From Panorpa germanica (Eukaryota > Arthropoda > Insecta > Mecoptera > Panorpidae): 64,000 bases of DNA. Of the stretch, positions 41,101 to 48,838 are shown piece by piece (position 1 is the first letter of the stretch; every line of letters starts with the position of its first letter). The translations under genes and the position numbers were made by a program. Under the pieces are notes generated by a model, which worked only from the letters and a program-made list of their open reading frames with translations, was not told where the DNA came from and searched no databases. Where the stretch lies: NCBI GenBank assembly GCA_963678705.1, contig OY783210.1, positions 18,539,331-18,603,330 on the forward strand, written 5' to 3'.

Positions 41101-41554
41101 TTAACTTAGACAAGAAGCGTTGGAATCTGCAATCAGTGAAAAGGATGCGCACCTAGCTCTTTTAGAAGTTACAGGCATACGTTCTGCAAGTCAAGCTGAA
41201 CGTGCAGAATCGCTTAGAAGAGATAGAAAACGGTTGACTGATAGATTAAAAATTGAGGTATGGTATCACAATATATGAGGTACATAACTAGTATATTAAA
41301 AACACATTTTCTTGTAATTTTTGTTCTGTTTTTAGAGCGAACATAGTGTGTCATTAATTCAAGAATGTTCAAAACTTGAAGCAGAATTTGGACTTTTTCA
41401 AGAACAACCAATTACACCCGAGCCACAGGTAGGCTGTGAATTTGCACCTATTTTAAGAGCACAGGTCACTTTCTACTGTTATATGTATCCCAGTATTAAC
41501 GTGGACAATGAGAATTTAGTGTGGTATTACCGTGGTACTAACTGCTCTATTTAA
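14011..41554 (+). CDS. brp: bruchpilot / ELKS-CAST-ERC active-zone scaffold (5'-partial, multi-exon)
   Basis: Core scaffold of the presynaptic active zone. In Drosophila, BRP forms the T-bar, clusters calcium channels and tethers synaptic vesicles through its C-terminus. The N-terminal half of the protein is ELKS/ERC-like and the C-terminal half is a long insect-type coiled coil. Here the exons from 14011 encode, in order, the ELKS-conserved segments KQAMLVRQLEEELRLR, DESIKKLLEMLQNKGMGKE, AVLKESLCAKEEHYNML and DHMDIKDRKINVLQRK. A very long Glu/Lys/Arg/Gln-rich coiled coil follows, and the tail is AGPAGFLKSFF. Joined without the cassette exon, the BRP-tail form is 1622 codons plus stop in one open frame (1735 with the cassette), against about 1740 residues for the whole fly protein, so roughly 200 N-terminal residues are missing from the recognised exons. 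A second 3' block encodes an ELKS-type tail. The gene is almost certainly brp; which isoforms exist needs transcripts. Confidence 0.95.
14161..15625 (+). other. brp: brp intron a-b
   Basis: An intron of 1465 nt, AT-rich, holding the possible MITE at 14376-14803. No exon-like frame was seen in it. Confidence 0.8.
14376..14803. mobile_element. possible hAT-like MITE in brp intron
   Basis: The segment starts with CAGGGACCGGAACTCTACGG and ends, on the opposite strand, with CTGGTATCGGAACCAGG. Inside lie paired ATCGTTAC / GTAACGATAAC stretches near the ends. The CAGGG start and GGAAC core resemble hAT-type non-autonomous elements. No clear 8-bp target duplication is seen, so the limits are uncertain. 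Confidence 0.35.
15626..15722 (+). CDS. brp: brp exon b
   Basis: 97 nt, phase 0 in and phase 1 out, with acceptor TTCCAG and donor GTAAGT. It encodes ELELRIETQKQTLQARDESI and KKLLEMLQNKGMG, the ELKS/ERC signature region that vertebrate ERC1/2 also have (KKLLEMLQSKG). Confidence 0.95.
16430..16485 (+). CDS. brp: brp exon c
   Basis: A 56-nt exon, phase 1 in and phase 0 out. It completes the split glycine codon and encodes KEEERQMFQQMQAMAQKQ, identical to the corresponding fly motif as I know it. The next obligatory exon is 14.4 kb away. Confidence 0.93.
19130..19344. mobile_element. short TIR element (MITE-like), about 215 bp
   Basis: The left end AAGGGTCATCCATTATTTAC is matched by the right end, which reads AAGGGTTCATCTATAAATTA on the other strand, giving imperfect terminal inverted repeats of about 27 bp that each run into ACGTCA. 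Subterminal GACGTGGGTAAGCAGGGGG and a pyrimidine-rich CTCCTCTCCC partner add further inverted symmetry. A TTA/TAA duplication at the borders is possible. Elements starting GGGTCATCCAT..ACGTCA are, to my recollection, common in insect genomes. Confidence 0.55.
22813..22838. repeat. (CT)n microsatellite
   Basis: A short CTCTCTCCCTCTCTCTCTCT run with one CCC interruption, within the large brp intron. Confidence 0.8.
24565..24660 (+). mobile_element. decayed 3' body of the same SINE family
   Basis: Segments GATTATGGTCTCAAATAATC and AGTGTAGCCCGCATATATAA align in order and spacing with the body of the SINE at 9879-10155 (GATTATGGTCATCCATAATC, GGTGTAGCCCACATATATGA). The tRNA head and A-tail are lost. 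It is much more diverged than the 9.9-kb copy, so the family has been active over a long period. Confidence 0.6.
26019..26262. mobile_element. possible TIR-bounded element, about 245 bp
   Basis: The left end TTACGGTCATTCCATTTGGA faces a right end that reads AAACGGTCGTTCCAAAGGTA on the other strand, giving imperfect inverted ends of about 18 bp. A second symmetric pair (CCATTTGGAAT / CTTCCAAATGGAAG) lies inside. The patch is GC-richer than its surroundings. No target duplication is obvious. Confidence 0.35.
29326..29664 (+). CDS. brp: brp cassette-type exon with proline-rich insert
   Basis: 113 codons, phase 0 at both ends (acceptor TTTTGAAG|GAG, donor CAA|GTAAGT), between exon c (ends ...MAQKQ) and exon e (starts LDEFR), so including or skipping it keeps the frame. 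The first half is coiled coil; MATVSAILETKDARIATLEQ lines up with the vertebrate ERC block around VIEMKDTKISSLE, supporting true coding use. The second half is unusual for the family: PLPPPPPAPPSLSHMTPHSL, then a Pro/Leu-rich linker to KHEPYKRQ. In vertebrate ERCs this part is constitutive. The acceptor tract is weak, which fits optional splicing. The exact left edge is less sure than the right. Confidence 0.8.
29665..30930 (+). other. brp: brp intron after cassette exon
   Basis: 1266 nt. Apart from a CGTCA-rich repeat at 30371-30414 it shows no features, and none of its frames looks conserved. Confidence 0.75.
30371..30414. repeat. CGTCACGTCACGTT double repeat, possible CRE-like cluster
   Basis: Two imperfect copies of a ~20-bp unit built from GTCACGTCACGTT, giving at least four CGTCA half-sites (CREB/ATF type) and overlapping CACGT cores within 44 bp. 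The surrounding intron is AT-rich. A regulatory role is only inferred; it could equally be a small tandem expansion. Confidence 0.4.
30931..31098 (+). CDS. brp: brp exon e
   Basis: 56 codons, phase 0-0, acceptor ACAACAG and donor GAT|GTAAGA. It encodes LDEFRVEIQRRDQEILGMAA, KMKTLEEQHQDYQRHIAVLK and ESLCAKEEHYNMLQAD, nearly identical to fly BRP and homologous to ERC (HIEVLKESLTAKEQ). Confidence 0.95.
31099..32254 (+). other. brp: brp intron e-f
   Basis: 1156 nt, AT-rich, no further feature recognised. Confidence 0.8.
32255..32422 (+). CDS. brp: brp exon f
   Basis: 56 codons, phase 0-0. It encodes VEELRQRLEEKNRVIEKKTQ through DHMDIKDRKINVLQRK. The DxKxRKINVLQ motif is one of the most conserved ELKS/ERC sequences. 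The donor is AAA|GTAAGT. Confidence 0.95.
32423..33954 (+). other. brp: brp intron f-g
   Basis: 1532 nt of AT-rich DNA with a short TA run at its start. No exon-like frame is seen. Confidence 0.8.
33955..34911 (+). CDS. brp: brp exon g, start of long BRP coiled coil
   Basis: 319 codons, phase 0-0. It opens with IENLEDLLKEKDNQVDMARA and the ELKS-type SSLEEAIGDKEKQMLQLREQ, then passes into the insect-type repetitive coiled coil, with recurring units such as LEKSQGEVYRLKARLENAQ. Relative to the fly sequence as I know it, a short segment is absent between ERSQ and TTFGR, which suggests a species- or isoform-specific micro-segment. The exon is noticeably GC-richer than the flanking introns. Confidence 0.95.
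35018..35170 (+). CDS. brp: brp exon h
   Basis: 51 codons, phase 0-0, acceptor CATGTAG and donor CAG|GTAATT. It encodes coiled coil including QSQLDKALGQATRMQKERET, matching fly BRP. The first ATG is an internal Met. Confidence 0.92.
35247..35435 (+). CDS. brp: brp exon i
   Basis: 63 codons, phase 0-0, acceptor TTTTTAG and donor CAG|GTAATT. Coiled coil MTRLQKERDGFQEEMEKLKE to WDKVHGHQQKLQ, equivalent to the fly QKERDQF...LKER segment. Confidence 0.9.
35829..35968 (+). CDS. brp: brp exon j
   Basis: 140 nt, phase 0 in and 2 out. It encodes MERDDAVTEIEILKEKLDKA and FEKMLEKYD, closely matching fly BRP. The split Arg codon is completed by the next exon. Confidence 0.93.
36204..38400 (+). CDS. brp: brp exon k, 2.2-kb coiled-coil exon
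   Basis: 2197 nt, phase 2 in and 0 out: 732 codons plus one base of uninterrupted coiled coil with very high Glu/Lys/Arg/Gln. Conserved blocks include RSELERAHIECEKVRDRHEK, DRLRDRLEKAIQARDATELE and AGRLAKELEKSQMHLSKYQE, and later a Gln-rich stretch (QLHAQQQQLQQQLHQMAQYQ). It ends LEKSQ|GTTAAA. The donor is atypical (GTTAAA) but the next exon fits in phase. The open frame's upstream extension to 36112 is intron, since the TTTAG acceptor and the conserved SQSEVYRLQ start define the exon edge. Confidence 0.93.
38775..39044 (+). CDS. brp: brp exon l
   Basis: 90 codons, phase 0-0, acceptor AATGCAG and donor AAG|GTATTC. It encodes a Lys/Glu-rich helix: ARKQIEEERKKVEEQRKHTD then EEKEKTLAEFDRQLKKRKEQ and MDQLEASLRK, matching the fly KRKEQMDQLE block. 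Confidence 0.93.
39110..39315 (+). CDS. brp: brp exon m
   Basis: 206 nt, phase 0 in and 2 out. It encodes AGGGAAAAGELNKKLTETQK and RLLQLVQMSQEEQNAKEKTI MDLQ, almost the same as fly BRP near its C-terminus. Confidence 0.94.
39387..39468 (+). CDS. brp: brp exon n, last shared exon
   Basis: 82 nt, phase 2 in and 0 out. It completes the Gln codon and encodes ALKNSQAKLRNQAQANAQME and EQRKKEE. Its donor (GAG|GTCAGA) can join either of two phase-0 acceptors: the BRP terminal exon at 39623 or the ELKS-type block at 40013. Confidence 0.9.
39623..39658 (+). CDS. brp: brp terminal exon, BRP-type C-terminus
   Basis: A 36-nt exon encoding AGPAGFLKSFF and TAA after the acceptor GATCAG. The peptide equals the extreme C-terminus of fly BRP, a region shown genetically to tether synaptic vesicles at the T-bar cytomatrix. 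The exon is too short for any ORF scan and was found by its motif and phase. An AATAAA lies 42 nt after the stop. Confidence 0.93.
   Translation, partial: AGPAGFLKSFF
39701..39706 (+). other. polyadenylation signal for BRP-type 3' end
   Basis: AATAAA 42 nt beyond the BRP stop codon, with a second AATAAA at about 39743. Use of either would end the BRP-tailed mRNA before the ELKS-type exons at 40013. Confidence 0.5.
40013..40783 (+). CDS. brp: brp alternative 3' exon 1, ELKS-type tail
   Basis: 257 codons, phase 0-0, acceptor CAATAG and donor AAG|GTATGA. After a divergent coiled coil beginning EVRFENFNQPTKSE it encodes DLVRDRDERIQELEEALRKS and VKIAAEREQVL, which lines up with the vertebrate ERC motif ELEEALRESVQITAEREMVL. 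Codon use is more AT-rich than in the BRP-type exons. It can follow any phase-0 donor of the gene, so ELKS-tailed proteins could include or omit the long BRP coiled coil. Confidence 0.85.
40862..41022 (+). CDS. brp: brp alternative 3' exon 2, ELKS-type tail
   Basis: 161 nt, phase 0 in and 2 out. It encodes VSKLEQRLLSLQSAHSMRCV and TCKPLLQRLQFLENRLQDLL, ending DLIQMK. A CxxC pair interrupts the coiled coil, unusual in a protein otherwise almost free of cysteine. The EVLEMK/DLIQMK junction corresponds to vertebrate ERC. Confidence 0.85.
41110..41257 (+). CDS. brp: brp alternative 3' exon 3, ELKS-type tail
   Basis: 148 nt, phase 2 in and 0 out. With the previous exon it encodes MKQEALESAISEKDAHLALL, matching the vertebrate ERC signature MKQEALLAAISEKDANIALL at 16 of 20 positions, then LRRDRKRLTDRLKIE. 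This is the clearest evidence that the block is the ancestral ELKS C-terminus. Confidence 0.9.
41336..41554 (+). CDS. brp: brp alternative 3' terminal exon, ELKS-type tail
   Basis: Acceptor TTTTTAG at 41331-41335. It encodes SEHSVSLIQECSKLEAEFGL and FQEQPITPEPQ. At 41429 a good donor (CAG|GTAGGC) is present; if unused, the frame reads on 41 residues to a stop at 41552-41554, ending TNCSI. The read-through part does not resemble ERC proteins, so the real terminus may be a further exon that I cannot identify. An AATAAA at about 41722 favours ending here. Confidence 0.65.
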   Translation, partial: SEHSVSLIQECSKLEAEFGLFQEQPITPEPQVGCEFAPILRAQVTFYCYMYPSINVDNENLVWYYRGTNCSI

Positions 41555-41721
41555 AACCAACCCATTAACCATTTGGTGAAAAGGATCGTTAGCAGATTAT
41601 AGTTCCAATGTCATAGAACAAAAGCAGTGTATATTTTGTAGACTAAATATCAGGAGTATATACTATATTTCATTGATTCATTGTCTTCCTCTATCTTTAC
41701 TTGTACTCTATGAAACTTATA

Positions 41722-41727
41722 ATAAAT
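41722..41727 (+). other. polyadenylation signal for ELKS-type 3' end
   Basis: AATAAA about 168 nt beyond the read-through stop codon. It is in AT-rich DNA, so chance occurrence is possible. Confidence 0.35.
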
Positions 41728-44700
41728 CTACGAACAGACCAGTAGAATGTGACCTGTATTTGAGGTTCGTATTTAAATTTTATTGATCATTTTTTATCAA
41801 TTCACCACATACATTAGGGTAATACTGATACATCAATGGAGGTGGAATAAGAAGAAATATTTGAAGAAATACGCAAACTACAAATTTGGCAGATAAGTAC
41901 CGCCTTTTTAATTAAATCAATAAACTAGCTGATTCAACCTGTTCTCCTTAACACGCCAAATTAGATAGCATAAAAATTGGCATCCTCATTATAAATAATG
42001 TCTTTCTATGGTGTTGTTAAAATTATTTTATATCCTATTTTTAAATTAATTCAATTTTATCTTGTTATCTAGTGTGTTTTTATAACTTACATTTTCTAAT
42101 AGTTTTCCTCTAGCTTTTCTTTTTCAAATATATTTTAACAACACCCTTTTTCAATAACTAGAGCACAGAATCATTTCGATATATTTTCTGTTTTATTAAA
42201 ATATTTTATTTTTACATCACATCACATTTTTCGCCTGACTGTATTCTATGGACCATTTTTCAATATCATAATTACATTAAAAATATTATTAGTTTAAACT
42301 GTTTACCGATTTATTATATAAATATATCAAAATACAACAGACTTTGAATTTTTTGGAATAGTTAAAATAAATATGATATATTTTTTGTCATGCGTTTTCC
42401 TTAGAAGTCTAAAATAGTAATCCAAATCGTCCAAAGTCTTACATAATATATACATAAACAAAAAGAATTAGTTTCATTCTAAAAAGATATATATTTGCAA
42501 TATAAGAATACACAATCATGCTTAAAAACAATTTAAAAACTAATATAACAATGTCTATTTGTTAAAATAGTTATAAAATTATAAATACTTAGAAATTGAA
42601 ACAAGAAATGCAGTATTAATAAAATAAACAATCCAGAATAATTATTGTTAAATACACTTAAAGCAAAATACCCCTAGTTACCACAAATTAGTTCTAACTA
42701 TATATGCTTCAACGTTACGAAATCAATATGGTAAACTTCGATTCATTCTTCAAAACTCATTGTAAAATATTGCAAGCTGAGAAGTTACAAAAATATTATC
42801 AACTAATCCAATTAAATAAAATTGTTTAAATCTTTCCGGGTTTACAAAGAGTAATGCCAAAAGTTATTGTCCTTTTCTGTAAGACGTTGTTCAAATCTTT
42901 ACTATTAATTAATTATGAATGCAATTTTCATTTGAAAAGCAATCCCATTACTTAAATAAATTTGAGTGTAAATAAGTTTACCGTCAGATAATTTTACTTC
43001 TAATTACAAATTCTGTAATTCTTTTAACTATGTTACTGAATTATAAGAAAGAAAATATTACAATTCATTAACTTTTGAATTAATTGAAAATTATATCTGT
43101 TTAAATAATAAACGATGTGGCTTCTTCTCTGGCATTACCCTTCTTCAGAAAACCCACAAATGCTTTACTTACAGACTTAATTATATAAAATATTTTTTAT
43201 TTAATACTTCAAAAACTATCTTGGTTTGAAACTATTACATATTTTTAAAATAATTAAAATATTTTATGTATGTTATGTAATTTTGTGAATCTATAAAATA
43301 TAGTTTGATTGATTTTAATAAAATATAGTTAAAATGAAGCATTGACAATAATCATTTTAAAAAACAAATATATAAAATTATGAATTTTTTAATTAAAATA
43401 ATAATATGCATATTTATTCGCGTTTTAATTTAAGATCTAATAATTGACATTGTTGTAAATATATTATTATTGCATTATATATTAAGTATTAGATAATAAG
43501 TATTATTAAATAAAGTTATGCTTTAAAAAAATAATAAAAAATAAACAGTTGCAAATATGAAACATTACACCCTTTTTACTAATTTGCAAGAATTTACTCT
43601 GGCTTATTATATTTATAGTAAAAGCAATTTAAAAAATGTAATCTATTTGTCAGACATTGAAACTTAAAGCCAGAAAACTAGTTACCTAATTTTAATGTGA
43701 ATCTTACCTAAGGAATGTATATATTATTTCGTTTTTGTTTTAATTATTGCTGTTTATTTCATTATAACTTGTGACCTCTATGTACTCTCCTTAATTATAT
43801 TCTTGACTAGTTTCCTGGTTTTAATTCTATAAGCGTAAATATCGCGTCATCGATCATATCATAATATTTTAAATGACTGAATATATTTCCACTTTAAACT
43901 TAAAAAATATCATTCACTATCGATTCCTTCATATAAATAAAATTGTTTTTAAAAAATCTGGCATATTTTTTAAAAGTCTAACGCCTGTCTCATTGTTCTT
44001 CTATCTCTAATGTTACATAAGTAAGTAATTTGCCTATATGTCGGGTGCAATTAAAATATATAATAAGCTAATTCTAATTATATTTAGTATATGTAAATAT
44101 TTAAATATATGTAACAATGTTTTTCAATGCTAATCGAAGATTTTACAAATTTTAACACCATTACAAACTATTGTATACATGTTTCAGTTTATTATGCGAT
44201 GTTATTTATTATATGTTCTTAATTGTAATAGTGTTAAAATATAAATTTAATTAGTCGGTTATTTATTAATATTTCTGTATATTCAGAATTGCATTGACTA
44301 ATTTGCATTGTTTAAGTAGTAGACGAAATCTCATATACGAAATATTAAAATATAATAAGACTTAAAATTAATGTATCTACTGCCATTGATTACATGCTGT
44401 GTTATTTAAAAATAAATAATTATTAAAGTAAAAAAATAGCGCACGTATGCTAGTAATAACATTGTGAACTTTAATATATTATTATTAATTATTTTAAAAT
44501 TAAAATTAATTGAAATGTACAATATTTACACAAAATGATTTGTTTTGAGAAAGTGAACTATCTTAAGCAGTGAATCGACGATCGAAATTCTTAGATCATA
44601 TTTTTAATTTAATCGAATTTAGATATAACTGAAAGTTCGCTACGTTTGATAGTTTATTTTAATAGTAAACATTACATTTTTTATGTGAATATTTTTAATT

Positions 44701-47700
44701 TTAAAATAATCCCACCTTAACTAATTGCAAAGCAATAATGTTAATGTTCAAATTAAGAAAGTGCTACTTTTATTCCCATTTCTTTAAATAATCGATAGTG
44801 TGATTGAACGTAAAAAGGTAAAACAATTTACATAATGAAAATGTAGAAAAATGTATATTGTCTTTGTTGGTGGCTAATGCTTGTTTCAAAAATATGTGTC
44901 AATATTGCGAATTATTAGGCCGTAACCATGTCTATAAATATTCATAAATAGACAAATATTTCAATAAGTTTTTTGTTGTTTGCATTTAAATTTGTTTTAA
45001 TTTATGAGTATTTTAAGATTATGTATTATACAAATATTAAACAAAACATACAAATATAATGAACTAAAAGTGCGAAAATAAATAAAAATCGACCAAATAT
45101 AATGCAACAAGTGCAAATGGGCGAATGTATATTTGAAGAAATAAGAAAAATAAAGTTAAACCAAATTTACTTAACGATATGTATACATTAAATAAAAGTA
45201 AACAATATATATAACATAACAAATAATAATTACGGATATAAAAATTAAATAATAATAACAATAAAAATATTTTAATGTTGTGTGTTTTTTCGCATTTTGT
45301 GTATATCTGCTGACTCTCTTCTCTCATTAAATCTGTAATTACTTCTCAATAAGATGGGAAATCAGTCATTGTATAGTTATGTCTGTTTCATGTCTAGTTG
45401 GCTGATTATCGCGCAAGATTCTTACAAGATACAACTTTCAATTTAGAAGGGTATCTTCAAATACATATAGAAAATTTAATAGCTGAAATTTTGATTATTT
45501 TGGACTGAGGAACATATAGTTGACATGCATTTTAACAACAAATTTACTTTTAGATAAATATTTTGTTATTGCGATTTTAATATTCAGGCCGATATTTAAA
45601 ATTTAGGATTTTTTGCTAATATTTACACGGTCCAAATTTTTTAAATAAAATGGATACATTGTGTAAAAATAATCCATAATAATTTTAGAAAACTAAGCAT
45701 TATGACTCGCCTAAACCTCACTTCTTAGTGTATACTTCCAAAAATCTTGAGCGTAATAATGCTTAAGTAACTTTTTAATAATGTCAGTATTTTAAATAAC
45801 ATTTGTTTGGCATTTACTTTTTTAATATATCGGTCGCAATTTTAAATACTAAAATGTCTGTCGCTGTGTTTTATATCTTTTAATATACAATTGACCCCTC
45901 TCATTTAAATACTATGAAGGTGTCACACCAGAAATTAAAAAGAAAGTTTCAATAAAAAATCATTTGTTTGTAAAGACACAAACTTTTTTATTTGTGTTAA
46001 CTATTGCATATATGTTTGTTAAGAAATTTTCCTAGAAAAGAAAATTCATTCAAATATCTATTGTTGCTTTTCTTATTATGCTAAAAATATGAAAAATTTA
46101 ATACGGTTCTTTTTATTATGTAAATTTGAATTACATGTCAACTTCCTTGTTAGAAATCGATCTGTAAAGTGTATAAGTAAATGTTAAGTATTATCCAATT
46201 AGAGTAATATAAGGAAAGATTATAAAAGAAAGTAAAGCACAACATATATAAAGTAACGTTATACTAGAGTTAAGATACATAGGTTTGTTTTGTTTAAATA
46301 ACTTTATTAGATTTATAAAAAGATGTTTTTATGATTTTTATAAATTATAAACAATAAGAAAGCGAATGTATTCTAATAGATATAAAATAGTAAACAAATT
46401 ATAAAATGCAAATCTATATGAATTTGTTTATATTATAATTGTTAGATATTGGAATTTAGCTGTGGAAAACCGTCGTTAAAAGAAAACAATCGTGCTTTTT
46501 TTTTTGTATTTTGGGTAAAAAGATCAAATCTGTATTTAAATTTAAATTTTCAGAGTTAAGGACGCTACCATTCGGCCGCTATCTTGAAAAAAAGTGGTAA
46601 TCAGTTTTATTTGTTTATATTTAAAATTAAGTTCCATAAAAAATATTTATAGAGCTTTTTTGTAATTAATGATATTCAATTTTGATTAGTTTGGCGGTAA
46701 GGATGCAATAAGTATTAATAGGCGTATGCATATTCTAATCAACAATTATCTATAAAAAGCATATTACAATTTTTTATGGGATTTATAGTTTTCAATGTAA
46801 ACGATTAATTGATTACTTATTTACTAAATGGCTTCCGTATGGATGTGCTTTTCTCTTGGAAAATATAAATTCAGGTTTAACGCTGCACACCCAAAATGCA
46901 GGGTTGGATGACGGCTTTCACCGGCTAATTATTTTAAATGAGATTTAAAACTGTGTTAAAAATGTCAATTTATAACAGATTTTAATTCTCACATAAAAAT
47001 TAGAATGAAAAATGAATGTGAATATGTCAATAGTGGTAAATTAGTAGCAGTGTGTTCATTCATAGAAAATAAACATAATTCTAAAGTACAGATACACATC
47101 TCAACATAAAATGACTATTATAAAAAATTTCTTTATTTTTATATAAAGTTATTTTATACCTCTGTGATGTAGATCAAATACTTAATGATTATGTTTGTAA
47201 ACACCTAACATTAAAAAACATAACATATCCTAACCCAATTTATAAGTAAAAGCATTTAAATGATATTAAATTTAATGAAAAGATATAATTAAAGTAACAA
47301 ATCACTCCTATTCTGCACGTAATAAGTTTAAACAAATGTTAGTTTTCTCTATGAGAAATGTTTATAAGAACAATAATATGTACGGGCTGATACAGAATAC
47401 GCGTGATTACATATCAACTAATAATTTTATTAATAAAATATTTTTTACTATATTATTTATTAAATAATATTATGTTAAATTTGTATTTCAATTTTTGAAA
47501 ATATGTATGTTAATTTATTGATTAGTTAATATTTGATTTTTCGATCACTTCACTGCCTATGCCACAAGATAACACCGTCACAAAAGACAGTAAAATATAA
47601 TTAGCATTAATCAAAATTAATGTGTTTAAATTTATATTTTACTGTCTACTATTTTGTCACTCAAAGAAATAGCTTAAGTGTTTAGTTCACAAAAATAATG

Positions 47701-48000
47701 GACAACATATTTCACTTGAATAAAAATTTAAATAAATCTATTCAATAATTATTATTATTATAAAATCGTAATATATCGAGTCATAAAATATCTATACCAA
47801 AATGTAAAGCGTAAGCTCGTGTGAGGAATATTATATATTAAAGACAAATTATAAATAAAATGGTTAATATTTATTCTGGTGTTTTCTTTCTTTGCAAATC
47901 ATATTATTTTGTAATTTTCAAGAAAAAACAATTTCATAGGATTTTATTTTATTATAATGTTAAACCTACCAACAAACAATTCGTAGATTTATTTAAATAA
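41728..48000. other. intergenic AT-rich DNA
   Basis: 6.3 kb between the last brp exon and the large inverted repeat. No conserved frame, RNA gene or clear transposon was recognised; the few short open frames are runs of Ile/Lys/Phe/Leu. It could include a distal brp 3' UTR or one more small terminal exon. Confidence 0.6.
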
Positions 48001-48247
48001 TTTGTATCAGGGTATCATGAACATGACATTAACAAAAATAAAATACCGTGTTTCATTCATAAATAGGAAGAATACAAATTCATTCATAAGAAAAATAACA
48101 AAATAGCTTTATATTAAAATGTCATATTTGTATCAGGGTATCATGAACCTGCACTACTTATAAGAACCGTCTTCTAATTTGTAAGTAAAGAACGGCAATT
48201 ATTATTGGCATAGGATTTTAATAAATTTGTATCAGGGTATCATGAAC
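48001..48247 (+). repeat. terminal motif triplet, left arm
   Basis: TTTGTATCAGGGTATCATGA (followed by AC) occurs at 48001, 48127 and 48226, each followed by CATGACATT- or CTGCAC-type sequence. The first copy coincides with the outer edge of the inverted repeat. Such repeated terminal motifs resemble transposase-binding subterminal repeats, but no transposase gene is present. Confidence 0.8.
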
Positions 48248-48284
48248 ATGACATTACCCTCCACAAAGAACGTTCATTCATAAA

Positions 48285-48326
48285 TAGGTCGGAGTCAGTC
48301 GGAGTCAGTCGGAGTGGGTCGGAGTT
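48285..48326 (+). repeat. GTCGGAGTCA short tandem repeat
   Basis: Four 10-bp units GTCGGAGTCA/GTCGGAGTGG just inside the terminal motifs, mirrored at about 59935-59973 in the right arm. It is GC-rich in an AT-rich setting. Confidence 0.8.
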
Positions 48327-48838
48327 TGAAGGATTCTGATTGGTTGTCATTATAAATGATTTTATTTAGATGGAGGTAAGGCATTATATTATTAAACTGT
48401 CATTCCTGTCATTTTTATCTTTAGTACGTTTAAGGTGATAGCAGTTTCTTAAAATCTGTATACAAACTTTTACGATTGTGTGCAAAACAAAAGCAACAAA
48501 ACATTTTGACTGTTTTGAATATTAATTATTGTTTATATCTATAAGACAAATTCTATTTAATCTAAAATAATCAGAACCGGGTATTACATAACCTATAAAT
48601 TTGTGTTATAAACATTACAAATGACAGGAAATATACACTTATCATACAATATACACCTTATTAAATTGTTTTAAACAAATCACAAGCGTCTAAATAACAA
48701 CCGTTTAAGACATTTACTGGATAACATTGTTTCTTCGACTACATAAATTTACTTTGATTGTAAGTGTTTCTATTATTTCAATTTTAATTTACTTAATAAT
48801 AAATGTAGTTGTTTAGTAATTTGAATTGAAATATCGCA

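Noticed and set aside
41540..41554. C-terminal TNCSI as a PDZ ligand replacing the ERC GIWA end
   Set aside because: It lacks S/T at the -2 position for class I and the frame beyond 41428 may not even be translated.
45064..45327. 87-codon minus-strand frame in the intergenic gap
   Set aside because: Phe/Leu/Tyr-rich low-complexity translation of AT-rich DNA with no start context or homology.
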